From assembly GCA_009767595.1 (NCBI GenBank), contig VSDK01017489.1, forward strand, positions 118,185 through 182,184: a stretch of 64,000 bases of DNA, read 5' to 3'. Under the pieces are notes generated by a model. The model did not search any database and was not told the origin of the DNA. It saw only the letters and a list, made by a program, of their open reading frames with translations. The position numbers and the translations under genes are program-made. Shown in pieces: positions 42,975-53,734 of this stretch (within the stretch, counting starts at the first letter, position 1; the number at the start of each line of letters is the position of its first letter). Source of the DNA: Symbiodinium kawagutii (lineage: Eukaryota > Sar > Dinophyceae > Suessiales > Symbiodiniaceae).

Positions 42975-43343
42975 AGTAATGGCTGATTTTCTCGCTGTTC
43001 AATATTCAACTGTTGATCAACGGCCATCATTGTCAAAGGGAAGAAATACCAACACCAAGCCACTCCTAAGAACAATTTGTGAATCCACCATTAAGCATTG
43101 ATTTACCAAACATTTGGCAGCCACATTTTGTGAACTGTTTTGGAGGGGCACATCATTTGGAGGTTTTGTGAAGCCAGATTATCATTTGGAGGTTTGGGCC
43201 TGGCCGGAGACTTGTTCGGTGACAGGCTCTGTTCGCGGATTTCATGCAGCCCTGGTGTGGGGCCTGGTTTCTCTTGTCCAAAAGCCAGGAAAAGGGACAG
43301 CATGTTGGATCTGGATCTATGGTTATCTACAAGGCCAAGGATA

Positions 43344-43447
43344 TGGGTGTTTCTCAAGCCATAGGGGTACCCCCAAATCATCCATCACTAACTATTTGTA
43401 GTAATAAACCAGCCATTTTTTGGGCTCCCTATTTTGAGAAACCACCA
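43344..43447 (-). mobile_element. Family A element
   Basis: TGGGTGTTTCTCAAGCC to CTATTTTGAGAAACCACCA, with TA on both sides. Confidence 0.82.
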
Positions 43448-43857
43448 TATGGGAAAATGGATGAAGGAATTTTTGAACAGTGATACATCTGAAATAGAGC
43501 GAGAGATTGGTTTTTCTGTCGAGAAGCTGGAAAGACGAGGGAAATTGAACACGGTCAACTGTGCCAAACCTGTGGATTGGTTTCCATTATTTCTAGATTT
43601 CCCAGGTTCACTTCACTAATTTTATGATTTGTTTTTAAGGTTTCGAGGGCTCTTGCAAGGGTTTCCCAGAGGTTTTCCACTGAGGTTCCCAGGAATCAAC
43701 ACCTGCGGGTCCCCGTGAATTTCAAGGTCCCCTGACTTCGAGATCACGGAGATTGAAAATGCCTTGATGCCAGTCTTGAAGGACTTTCAGGACGCCCTCC
43801 GGTGGTGTTTCAAGGGTTGATTCTAGGGAGGGTTGCCAGGAGTTGGGTGGCTTGATA

Positions 43858-43958
43858 TGGCTATGGGTCAATATTAACCAACCAACCCTTGGGGATAATG
43901 ACCAACAACAATGGGTGAACCAGGGGAACAAGGGGTACAGGGTTTTGACCCACACCCA
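43858..43958 (+). mobile_element. Family B element
   Basis: TGGCTATGGGTCAATATT to TTTTGACCCACACCCA, flanked by TA on both sides. Confidence 0.78.
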
Positions 43959-44622
43959 TATCAGTTCTGCGGAGAAATGCCAGGATTTGGGTGGGTGGTT
44001 TGGCATTTTTTGATATTCCCATTTGATTTGCGCGTATGTTTGGGATGACGAAGCAAAGCACCAGCCAGATGTTATTTTGTGACCCAGGCATTCTCTTTTT
44101 ATAAGCTAAGAACGAGACTCTTTTGAGGTTGTGAAACCCCAAATCACTTGCAAGAAGCAGTGATTCTTCCAGACTATGTCTATGTCTATCTTCAAATAAG
44201 CAGTTAAGGATGGTGCTGGGCGGGTTTCTCATACCGCTGTGATTGGACCGCTTTAGCCAGTACGGGTATTCACAAACTTGAGATTCACCAACTATATATG
44301 GAATAATTGCATTCTGGCCCGATTTGCATATAGCCATGGAAATGAAGAAGGACGAAGCTACAGAATGATGCAGGAAGCATTGGGATAGAAGGATGAAGTA
44401 TGAAGTTCCGCAGATGTCCCAAGAACTGGAGATGACAACTTTCAGAAGTAAGGCAAATACCATGAAAAACGGACCAACTAAAATCTCAGAAGATCAGAAC
44501 CTGTAGATGCCATGGAACATGATGAGGTGTGGTTTCAAAACCGTGGAAACAGCCAGACAAACACACCCAGTTCTGAAACAAAAAGGCATGGCTTTTCACC
44601 TCCGTACCTACAGTATCATATA

Positions 44623-44722
44623 TGCGGGTTTCTCAAAATAGGGGACCCCAACAGTGGTTGGTCTATTCCTACAAATGGTTACTGTAATACAAAGCGGGGT
44701 CCCCTATTTTGAGAAGCCACCA
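44623..44722 (+). mobile_element. Family A element
   Basis: TGCGGGTTTCTCAAAATAGG to CTATTTTGAGAAGCCACCA, flanked by TA on both sides. Confidence 0.8.
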
Positions 44723-44961
44723 TATAGTTGTTTCCTGTCACCACATGCATGATTGCCATGGTCAATAGTGAGGCAGTTTTCAGGTCTCTGTTGCCATAGA
44801 CGCCATGGTTTCATGACAGGGCTTTGTGTGTTTGGAGGGTAACTGGTGACGTTCAGCATGATGAACTCGGGCTTCATCCAACGGCTGTCTGTAACCTTCT
44901 TAGAAACCAGTCGGATCGACAAAACTTGCTGCAGCTTGGACCTAAGAATGATCTGCTCTAG

Positions 44962-45086
44962 CACAAATCGTACCCGGAGAATTGAGCGCTTTCTCGGGGC
45001 CCCAGCGTTTCGATGTTCAGGAGAAGCCCAAGGGGAAGGCGCTGGCAGCTTCGCAGCGACTGGTGGTGGTGGTCTCATCAGCCCAG
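44962..45086 (+). other. Candidate exon, strong codon bias
   Basis: CTGCTCTAG precedes and AGCCCAG|GTCTTG follows. The frame reads IVPGELSAFSGPQRFDVQEK then PKGKALAASQRLVVVVSSAQ. Many codons end in G or C. A second + frame (44846-45343) is open over the same bases, and so is the - strand. Confidence 0.4.
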
Positions 45087-45302
45087 GTCTTGTGGGGGGA
45101 ACCCCCCACCAAGCCATGAACTGCAAGGAGAACCATCATTTTTTGGAGAGGTCTAAGCTATGGCATAGCAGCTATGGGGCAGTAAAAAATGATGGTTCTG
45201 ATCAGGCCCACGTGCTGCCTGGAAAGGTGACCATCACTTGGCTGCAACGACTCAACGACCCATACGGATGTCGATGCCATGGATGTCGTCTGATATCTTT
45301 CC

Positions 45303-45677
45303 TTGATCAATGCGCCTCCGCGACCTGTGGAACTGCCGGGTGATTCCCAAGCAATTGAACCTTTCCCAGGAAAAGGACTATGTGTTGGTTCAATTGGGGA
45401 TGTTCAGCCGGGGTGCACCCAGCAGTATTCAGGGCGTCCTGTGCCGGCATTGAATCTACAGCAAGTCCAGCGAGTTTCGGGTTTAGAACGAATACCGTTG
45501 ATCATCTTTGTAGCAGGATTGCAGCGGTGCCACTTCCCACCCCTGACGGCAGGGGAAGGAGAAGCCATCCAACGTGGCAATCCCAGAACCTCTGAGACTG
45601 GGGCTCTGTGGTCATCAGAAAATCTTTCAAGAGTCTTATCGATCGTCGATTGCCAAGATCCACCTGACAAATCCTGA
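45303..45677 (+). other. Open frame of 124 codons, likely coding exon
   Basis: Opens at TTG and ends TGA 45675-45677. Pieces read GLCVGSIGDVQPGCTQQYSG, LERIPLIIFVAGLQRCHFPP and GALWSSENLSRVLSIVDCQD. Codons often begin with a purine, as in genes. The - strand is open from 45404 to 45670 too. No domain recognised. Confidence 0.35.
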
Positions 45678-46628
45678 CAACCTATACTTGATGCTAGATC
45701 CCTAGCAAAAAAGAGTTAGTGAAACTGATGGTTTGATATGGATTTAACAGGGAAAACGGGTCGCGCGCATGAACCATTGTTGAAGTTTGTTTGTTGGTTT
45801 CTCATTGTCAGGTGGCCAGTCTGCCTGCAATTATTTGCAGTGGGAAAATAAGCATTGGGTGTTCAATGGTGAACTGGTTGAGTTCCAACGATTTCAAATG
45901 TTGCTTCCACCATGATGTTTTCAAGCACTTCTTGCTATGTTTGTCGAGTAGCTGGAGCACTTCGGTGTTTGTGTGGCAGGGAGTCCAATGATTACCATGT
46001 TCATTGTTTATCACCCACCTGCTGGTACCAACAGGAGGGACTTCCAACGTTCAAAGGGGTCCTTCAATAATTTTGACCCCAAAAGATCTAGGTACTGACA
46101 GCAGCAGAATCTCTGTACCTTTGGTTGTTCCTCCTATCTCCATACCTCTATCTTGGGCAACTTCAGCCTCGCATGTTTGCTGCTTAATAAGGAGTGTTCT
46201 ATGTCTTTATTGCTAAATTAACATGTCGATGGGAACCGCCATTGACCAACCAACAGTTATCAACTAGCGATGATAAGTATCAGGTAGCATCATTGTTGCT
46301 ATATTCCCCACTAATTACTTTGACTACTGTTGCCTTGACAGGATTGTATATTGTATAGCTATATAAGCATAATTCACCAACATCAACCAGCCACCATTCA
46401 CTCCCGCCTCAACGTCTTCAACGTCCCTGAGGCCCGTTGGTGGACACGCCCCACGACACCCTTGTTGTGTCCGTTGTCCGGCTTTCCCACCTGCTTGCTG
46501 TCCGGGCACCCAGGGTTATGGTTGGGGGAGAAATCCATCAAAGTTAACCTCGTTGATCCTGGCAGAAACTTGGGGGGAATATATTGACTAATAGTTATTA
46601 GTTGATTCTGCTGATTGTTGGTTTCCAG

Positions 46629-46712
46629 ATGGATGTTTCTCAAAATAGGGGTACCCGGTACCCCTAATTGAATCCTCCAAGTTTTTGGGGGTTCCCTTCT
46701 TTTGAGAACCCG
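46629..46712. mobile_element. Family A element, shortened
   Basis: TGGATGTTTCTCAAAATAGG at the left and TTCTTTTGAGAACCCG at the right, with a deleted middle. Confidence 0.5.
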
Positions 46713-46719
46713 TGAGATG

Positions 46720-48060
46720 TTTCTAGGAGTTTCTCATTTTGTGAATACCTCGACTGACATTTTGTAGAGAATATACAGATCTCTGGTGGCTTCTGGCCAA
46801 CTGCAATGAGTCGACTGCAGTACCCATCAACCAATTTGCTACAATTTCAGAAAGAAAATGATTCAGTAGAATAGCGAAAGTACTTGCACAACGGTATATC
46901 AACCGCGGCCTGCACGTACCATGTGCAACCTCAAAGTGCACACGATATCACATATAACAGGAAACCACGCCCATCAAAAGATATCAAAAGTACATTGTAT
47001 TCTTGAATATGTAGGATTGTCTTGTTCATTCCTGGATGCTAGGTCTTGACGGTCGCACAAAGCTACATAGACCAGTGTTTGTTTTCATTCTCTGAGCAGA
47101 AATGAAGCGAGGAAGCACACTATTTGCTTTTGCCTCAGTGTATATGTGTTTTGGCCTTTGAGTACAATTGTTGTATGTTTTTTGCCAGGCCAAAATAGGC
47201 CAAAAACATTTTTTTCTGAAGGATGTGCAGTTTAAGAAATGCTTGGCTCAGAAAAGGCATGACTGGTACTTTTTGTATCTCCCTGCAGCCTGTCATGAGG
47301 CCTTACCCTCCCTTCAAGTTTCGGGTCGATCCGAACCGCTCGGCGCCGCATCGATTGGTGGATGGAAAGTTTCTGGCAATGAGATGTGGCTTGGATTTGA
47401 GCTAGCAGGCTTTCTCAGAACTGGCCCCGATGATCAAGAATGGTTAAGAATAAGGGATAATGGCTAGAAATGGCTAGTACCAGTAATAGTGTTTCTGAGT
47501 CTCATAGTTTGGGTACAGCAATCGTTTTGAAACAAGGGGGAAGATCACTGCCAAAACAATTGCTATCAGGCCATCAGATGGTTATCAGATGGTTGTATCC
47601 CCCGAAGCGAAGAAAATAGGAAATGTTTTTCAGAAGGGAACCACCAGGAACTTATCTTGAGCGTCAACCAAGTATGAACATCCCCTGAACAGGAGTCTGT
47701 AAACAGTGCTGCTCCCCAACAATCCAAGTCCCCAAATCGACCGTTGGTGCCGAAACAAATGAGCAGTGTCAAAATCTTGTTGTCCATTTGCTGCAAATGT
47801 TTGAGGTGCTGAGTCAAACACTTTGTTTGGTATCATGCATGATTCATGACGGAAGTTATCATGGTGGAATTCCGGTCAAATAGAACATATATCATATGAA
47901 ATAAAAAGATATGCAGAAAGCCTCAAGAATTCTGAACTGCTCACCCCGTGGACGCGCAAGCTGAACACTGTTACAAGTGAGAGAGCTATCAGCCTAGTGG
48001 TCAGATCTATGTCGAACTACTGCAACTAATAGGGTTTTTTCTAATAGGGTTTTACTAGGG
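46720..48060. other. No confident gene
   Basis: Mixed composition. Frames up to 99 codons on + (47168-47467) and 83 on - (47566-47817). No element recognised. Confidence 0.35.
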
Positions 48061-48132
48061 GATTGTAGTGGTTAATTGTAGTTGATAGTGGTTAGTAGGG
48101 GAAAACGACAGGCAATAATGGTGAAACAGCTA

Positions 48133-48240
48133 CTGGTTGGTGGTTTGATTGACATTTGCTTTTTTCCCACATGTATTACCAAATGGTTGGTTGGTTGGTT
48201 GGTTGGTTGGTTGGTTGGTTGACAAGCATATCTTTCGTCG
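48133..48240 (+). mobile_element. Family C element with a GGTT expansion, fused to A
   Basis: CTGGTTGGTGGTTTGATTG at the left, (GGTT)n at 48185-48220, then AAGCATATCTTTCGTCGGG where the usual right end should be. The family A element starts there instead, so A seems to have replaced or cut the C right end. Confidence 0.6.
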
Positions 48241-48346
48241 GGATGTCTCAAACCAGGGGGTCCCCAAAGATATGGTTGGTTTATTGCGCTATCAATGATC
48301 AATATACAAGATGATTTGGGGGTACCCCTATTTTGAAAGACACCCA
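48238..48346 (+). mobile_element. Family A element
   Basis: GGGATGTCTCAAACCAGGGG to CTATTTTGAAAGACACCCA with the family middle. Confidence 0.65.
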
Positions 48347-48779
48347 TATCTAATGAATTGATTCCAATGATATGGTGATGATGGCCAAGATGGCCAAGAA
48401 CGATAGCAGGCATAATCAATCACGAAGAGTGATGAAGAGTTTATCCAGCAAACAAACCGCTTTGGTCGCTTTCATCCCTTTTAGTTGCATCAATTCTACT
48501 TACAATGCAGGCCATGATGAAGCTTCCAAGCCAATACTTTCCTCAGTACTGTTGTGGTCGTTCCATGGTCTTTCTACATTTCGGTGTGCAGGCTGTAGAT
48601 TTTTGGGTGAACAACTAGAAGGCTTTCTCTGGAGTGCGTTGAGCACTCCCCCCTTCCGGAGATACATCCCATTTTCCCATGGCTCTACGAAATCTCCGAG
48701 TGGAAATCGATTGGTGGTTAGTTTTTGTTGCTTCGTGATGGTCCCTTCAACAATCATTCGCCGATCATTATTAAGCCTG

Positions 48780-49040
48780 ACTTAGTGTTGATTATCATCA
48801 CTTCAACAATCATTTGCCGATCATTGTTTCATTCAACCTGACTATAACCACCATTTAACTACTTAGAGTTGATGATCATCACCCTCCACAATCCTTCTAT
48901 TCAATGATAGTCATCCCTCCAACCATGATATTTTAACAAAGTTCACCATTCCATTTATTCACTACGTGTTTTATTAAGCACCATTAGATTAGCCACCATT
49001 CAACTACCATTTCAAAGTTCACCTTCCTTCCACCATTTAG
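48780..49040 (+). repeat. A/C-biased arm before an island
   Basis: CTTCAACAATCATTTGCCG, ACCACCATTTAACTAC and relatives. Confidence 0.5.
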
Positions 49041-49147
49041 CCATTCTGAACCAAGAGGCTCGCCCTGCTGCGCGAGCCAAGGCATTCTCACGGGTCGTTA
49101 CGTCGCATGCGGTCGTCAACTTGAGGCAAGGGCGCTCCAAGGCTTAG
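49041..49147 (+). other. Candidate terminal exon
   Basis: ACCATTTAG precedes, and the frame ends at TAG 49145-49147. It reads ILNQEARPAARAKAFSRVVT then SHAVVNLRQGRSKA. GC-rich inside an AT-rich surround. Confidence 0.38.
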
Positions 49148-49183
49148 GACTGTCACCGTGGTTGATGAAATGGGTATTACATT

Positions 49184-49405
49184 TGGTGGTTTTTCAAAAT
49201 GGTGATGGGGCAATATTTGCCATCAACAATGGGGGTAAATAACCAACAAAACTATAGGGAAGACAACGGTTAATGGTGGGGAACCAGGGGTACAGGGGTT
49301 TGACCCACTCCCAAATAGGGTACCCTAAAAATGGATGGCTTATGACTATACTATACATGGTTAAGCAAGGATGACTTGGGGGGTCCCCTATTTTGAGAAA
49401 CACCG
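49184..49405 (+). mobile_element. Family A element interrupted by a B element
   Basis: A left part 49184-49199 and right part 49316-49405 join into a normal A element, flanked by TT on both sides. The interruption is a complete B copy. Confidence 0.9.
49200..49313 (+). mobile_element. Family B element nested in A
   Basis: A 114-bp element, TGGTGATGGGGCAAT to TTTGACCCACTCCCA. AA at 49198-49199 is repeated at 49314-49315. Removing 116 bp restores the A sequence TTTTCAAAATAGGG exactly. Confidence 0.9.
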
Positions 49406-49845
49406 ATTTGATGCTTAGGGATTACTTCGGGATTACCTCGTAAATAGTGTGGTCAATGGTGGTTAATGATAGTTACTAAGTAATCTAAGTGAAATGGTGG
49501 TCCTTCTTGTCCGATTATATTAAATAGTGGCGGTAAATGGTAGGTAATGTTGCTTATTCATGGTTATTGGTTAGTATCATGTTTGATTATTGTGACTCCA
49601 ATGGTGGTAAGTCAATCACAGCTAGTGCTTTATGATAGATTTATGGTTACTGGATGGCTTATACCCACTAACTTAGGTTTTTAGTGTTTTTGGGATGATG
49701 GATTTACTATAGAACCACTGAAAATATACTTTTTTATCAAGGGATCTAGTTCAGCCACCAAGGTTCAGAATGACTGGCGATAGGCAGTTGAATGATTCAT
49801 AGCCATGGAAAGCCACGGCTGCAAATTTTCCAGGTGACCTCCCAG

Positions 49846-49969
49846 CCGCGGTCCCCGATGCTCCCCGGCTCGCCAGCCCAGCGACATCAGTGCTTTGGAT
49901 GACTACATCCATCGTTGTTTCGGGCCCCAGAAGGAAGCATTGGCTGATGCGAAAAAGGCTGATCCATAG
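49846..49969 (+). other. Candidate terminal exon next to a C fragment
   Basis: GACCTCCCAG precedes. The frame reads RGPRCSPARQPSDISALDDY then IHRCFGPQKEALADAKKADP and ends at TAG 49967-49969. High G/C at third positions. A family C left end starts 3 bp later. Another + frame is also open. Confidence 0.42.
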
Positions 49970-49971
49970 GA

Positions 49972-50000
49972 CTGGTTGGTGGTTGAGACACGCTTTTTAT
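49972..50000 (+). mobile_element. Family C fragment (left end)
   Basis: CTGGTTGGTGGTTGAGACAC then diverges into a separate inverted repeat: CATTTCAGTTAATG near 50008 against CATTAACTGAAATG near 50079. Confidence 0.5.
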
Positions 50001-50144
50001 GCGGACATTTCAGTTAATGTTTGGCAACCACCACCACCAGTTAATGGTTGAAATGTTTCAACCATGTTTATGCCAAGCATTAACTGAAATGTTTGGCAAA
50101 GCACTCCACGGAAGGTGCTTGGCTAGAGGGACGGATCTGGGCAG

Positions 50145-50239
50145 CTGCGTGTGAATGAAACACGATTTATTTTCCCTAGTACTATTAACAATTGGTTGGT
50201 TGACGAATATTTTTCATAGGGGTTGAAACCACCAACCAG
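50145..50239 (+). mobile_element. Family C element, left end diverged
   Basis: CTGCGTGTGAATGAAACACG then ATTTATTTTCCCTAGTA and TTGAAACCACCAACCAG. The left boundary reads GCTGC|GTGTGAATG, a possible donor, and GC-rich sequence lies on both sides. Confidence 0.62.
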
Positions 50240-50443
50240 AGGAGGTACGACATCGTGAGAGACTGAAGGACTTCAGGTTTTGAGAGCAGCGAGCATCGCC
50301 AAGGCTGCGCAATGCGGGGCGACCACTAGTTATGTAGCAGTTAACCTTTGGGAACGACGGCTTTCACCATGGTGAGTGACCCGCAAGAATGCAGCAGTTC
50401 ATCATTTGCATAGGAGTATGCATCTAAATGCTATATTAGATGT

Positions 50444-50535
50444 AGTGTTGGTTTCTGATTAGTGTAACCCCCCCTAAAGTAATGAAAATAGGCATGAAAC
50501 CAACAGGTAGATACGGACCATCAGAAACCAACATT
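50444..50535 (-). mobile_element. Family D element, copy 2
   Basis: AGTGTTGGTTTCTGATTAGT to ATCAGAAACCAACATT, with CCCCCCTAAAGTAATGAAAA inside, the reverse of copy 1. Confidence 0.65.
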
Positions 50536-50740
50536 ATTGTAGCATGTATTACTCATGATATGCGAAGAACTATCAACTGATCACTTGGATTAGGATGTGC
50601 GTATCTTCTCATGGTTGGCAGCAAGATCACCAATGTCCTTGGATCAACGGGACCACCGTTTTGATTCGTTGGAGGATACCTCGTTAGGCTCCTTCCTTCT
50701 CTTTGGATATGTCCTTTCTTCATCAGCTGGAAGTCATAAA

Positions 50741-50865
50741 TGGTGGTTTCTCAAAATAGGGAACCATAGAAAACCCCTAAGAAATGATGGGTTTATTTCT
50801 ATAAATGTTTCCTACTGGATGCCCACTAGACTGGGGGTACCCCAAACTGACTTGAAAAACCACCA
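50741..50865 (+). mobile_element. Family A element, enlarged
   Basis: TGGTGGTTTCTCAAAATAGG to CTTGAAAAACCACCA. About 20 bp longer than usual, with an extra ATAGAAAAC insert. Confidence 0.72.
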
Positions 50866-51095
50866 TGTAGGTCTTATTGTTGCTTCTTATCCGCTATTAT
50901 TAGCCATTATTAACCCTTCTCAATCATTATGTAACCATTAATTAGCCAATTACCAACCAAACTATCAATTAACCAATTGCCAACCATATAAACCATCAAT
51001 TGACCAATAACCAACCATATTCACCATGGGTTATCCACCACTAACCATTCCCAACCCTTGATGTCTACCACCACCCTGGAGACCCCTGGAAGTGA

Positions 51096-51223
51096 GGCAA
51101 ACTGGGCACCTTTCGTCCTGGCCGTGCTGTGGCGCTGACCAAAGAGGCCAAGGACCCAAGCGCAACAGCTGCAGAGCGCGAGAGCGCCGAAGAGGCGAGC
51201 ACGGGCCGATGGAAATCATCAAG
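51096..51223 (+). other. Candidate exon
   Basis: The frame reads KLGTFRPGRAVALTKEAKDP then SATAAERESAEEASTGRWKS and meets ATCATCAAG|GTGAAT. A second ATCATCAAG|GTAAAT lies 43 bp on and fits another frame (MEIIKVNEEKLENIIIK). One frame or the other may be used. Confidence 0.38.
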
Positions 51224-51359
51224 GTGAATGAAGAGAAACTGGAGAATATTATCATCAAGGTAAATTATCGTGGATATTGACCAACTAGCTGGTTAATGGT
51301 TGATAATAGGGTATAATAAGCAACAATAGTAGTGGATATACTAGCTATATATGGCGAGC

Positions 51360-51437
51360 TGGGTCAAGCAGTTAACCAAGCAACTGATGGGGGATAATGA
51401 CCAACAATAATAGGGAAAACGATTGTTAATGATGGAA
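51360..51437 (+). mobile_element. Family B fragment
   Basis: GGGTCAAGCAGTTAACCAA and GGGATAATGACCAACAATAA resemble the B middle. The ends are missing. Another short B left end lies at 51470-51487. Confidence 0.5.
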
Positions 51438-52065
51438 ATATGTGTAATGAATAGATATTATGGCTATAGGTCAATATTAATCATCAACATTGGCTTTTAA
51501 GAACCAACCCAATCATGTGTAATAAGTAATGTGTAATAGATATGTGTATCATATCTAGAGCTTGTTGAATGTGTATGTGCAATGAATCGATAGATATGTG
51601 TAATGAAAAGATTGGTGTAAGGAATAGATACTGGTTAAACTGGATGAACCAAAACTGGGATAATGAATAGATATGTGGTATCATATCTAGAACTTGTTGA
51701 ATGTATGTGTAATTGTGTGTATATGTTGGAGGTATGTTAATATGAACAGAATTGAACAGATATGTGGTACTCATATTTTCATGATCTCATAGTGTGTGTG
51801 TATTGATTGTATTTGTGTGTATATATTGGATGTAAATATGATATACAAAATTGTCTATGTGTTTTATTTACTGTACGATTACTTGCATAGATGTACTGTG
51901 TTTTTACTTCTGAGATCATAGATATTACGCTTCTCATGCAGTTGCTTTTGATTCGTGGGGGCCGTGGGGGCATATTTATCTTCAAGCCGCTATTTGCCTT
52001 TGCTATTCCTACAGTGATTCTATCCGTATGCTTGCTGGTTCATTCGACTTGTCTTGCAGATCAGC

Positions 52066-52637
52066 ATGCTATTTCCATGCATTGAACTTGGATCTGAGCC
52101 CCAAGAGTTTCACATCTTTCTTCTTGGTAGCCTGGTCGATCTCCATTTTTCCGCTTGGTTCTGGCAGCTGGTTTTCACTGCCTGGTGCTGGATCTCACCT
52201 GCTAGGAATTCATCAGTGCATGGTGGGACGCCATGGGCCGATAGCGAAACCAAGCCGCCACAATCACAAATGGCTATGGGTCAATATTGACCAAACAATA
52301 ATGAAGGATAATGACCAGCAATAATAAGGGAAAACAATGGTTAATAATGGGGAACCAGGGGTACGGGGTTTTGACCCACAGCCAAATAATCAACCAAACG
52401 AGTGACCGATCTGTCTTAGAACGTGCTTCAACCAAACGTGCTGATCAGCATACCCATGAGCCCTCAACAAAATATTGTCAACGAATGGAGCCGTTGACCC
52501 TGTCGCTTGTGGGACCTGTAGGCCATGTTTTGGATGCCGGGGAAGCTGTGACCTTGCTGGAAGCAAGTGATACTTTGGCAGGGTCTCCAACCAATGGGGA
52601 ATCCAACCAATTCCGAAGTTGCGGAATCTCACCATGA
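52066..52637 (+). other. Possible split gene: two frames joined if a B element is removed
   Basis: CTTGTCTTGCAG lies before ATG 52066. The first part (to 52270) has a hydrophobic run, HIFLLGSLVDLHFSAWFW. The second part (52387-52637) reads LTLSLVGPVGHVLDAGEAVT. Deleting the B copy plus one AA (116 bp) puts them in one frame of 151 codons plus a stop. Function unknown. A chance join is possible. Confidence 0.33.
52271..52384 (+). mobile_element. Family B element inside an open frame
   Basis: TGGCTATGGGTCAATATT to TTTTGACCCACAGCCA, 114 bp, flanked by AA on both sides. Confidence 0.85.
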
Positions 52638-52714
52638 CTTTATTTTCTGATATTTTTTGCATCATTTCTTAAATGGAAGATTCTTGAGGACTGAGCACAT
52701 GCTTCGAAGCTTCT

Positions 52715-52879
52715 ATGACGTCAGTGTTTGGTGCGAAGAACATATCGCTCTGTGGCTGCCAGTTTGGCTGTCCCATCAGCCCGAAAGTTCGCGAAATTTC
52801 GCGAGAGGAACTGAAAAAGTTTGTGGAAGCTGCTCAAAGGGAGATGGACAAACTCAAGCGCATTCAGGAGCCCGGCTGA
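52715..52879 (+). other. Short open frame, coiled-coil-like
   Basis: 54 codons from ATG 52715 to TGA 52877-52879. The last part reads VREISREELKKFVEAAQREM then DKLKRIQEPG, a charged helix. The overlapping frame at 52657-53016 competes. Confidence 0.27.
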
Positions 52880-52909
52880 GCGGAGTTTTGCTGAGTGGAA
52901 GTCATGATC

Positions 52910-53026
52910 TGGCTATGGGTCAAGCAGTTAACCAACCAACTATGGCGGATGATAACCAACCATTTAGAGGGAAAACAATAGTTAATGATAGGGGAACCAG
53001 GGGTACAGGGTTTTGACCCACTGCCA
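52910..53026 (+). mobile_element. Family B element
   Basis: TGGCTATGGGTCAAGCAG to TTTTGACCCACTGCCA, flanked by TC on both sides (52908-52909 and 53027-53028). The target pair here is not AT-only. Confidence 0.82.
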
Positions 53027-53246
53027 TCTCGTGAATTCACCGAAGCCATATGAACCCCCCGGGGCCCAGAGAAAACCTCAGGACTCGGTAGCTCAACTAG
53101 TAGCAGCCTAGGCTGAAACCAGGGTTGAGGAGTTGTGGTGCCCAGCCCTGGTATTGCTGTCTTTATCATTTATCAATGTTAGATCCAGCAGTTGCCCCTG
53201 TTCGATGGTGAATCACCAGCGCAAAACTCGCGGTGGTGTACTAATA

Positions 53247-53355
53247 TGGTGGTTTCTCAAAGTCATAGACCACCCCCAAAGAATCATCCATCTTATTCAT
53301 GTGTAGGAAATAAACCACCGAGAACTTTGGGGTTCACTATTTTGATAAACCACCA
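53247..53355 (-). mobile_element. Family A element
   Basis: TGGTGGTTTCTCAAAGTC to CTATTTTGATAAACCACCA, flanked by TA on both sides. Confidence 0.78.
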
Positions 53356-53591
53356 TACTGGTCTACCTTTACCACGCTATCAGGATCCCAACACAATGAA
53401 GTGTCAGGTCAATAGGCCAAAGTATCAATTTCAATTGTGTTGGTTGATGATCCTTCGTACCACATTGTCTTGATGAATGGTTCGAATTCATGTTGATCAT
53501 GCTCGAATTAACGAACATGTTGCAGAATTAATGGTTTGAATTTATGTTGGTTATGCAGAACCGGTTGGTTTGACAATCATAGCTGGTGAAA

Positions 53592-53694
53592 TCGGGTGTT
53601 TCTCAAAATAGGGGTACCCCTAAATCATCTAATACTAGTCATTTATAGTAATAAACCATCCATTTTTAGGGTTCCCCAATTTGGGAAACCACCA
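53592..53694 (-). mobile_element. Family A element
   Basis: TCGGGTGTTTCTCAAAATAG to TTTGGGAAACCACCA, flanked by AA on both sides. Confidence 0.8.
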
Positions 53695-53734
53695 AATCGG
53701 GTGAATTCCCATTCAAATATCAGGGCTTTGTGAG

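Noticed and set aside
43861-44463. A 200-codon - strand frame, the longest apart from the two confident genes
   Set aside because: Its last third is the translation of a family B element, the rest has no recognisable domain, and frames near this size are expected once or a few times by chance in 64 kb.
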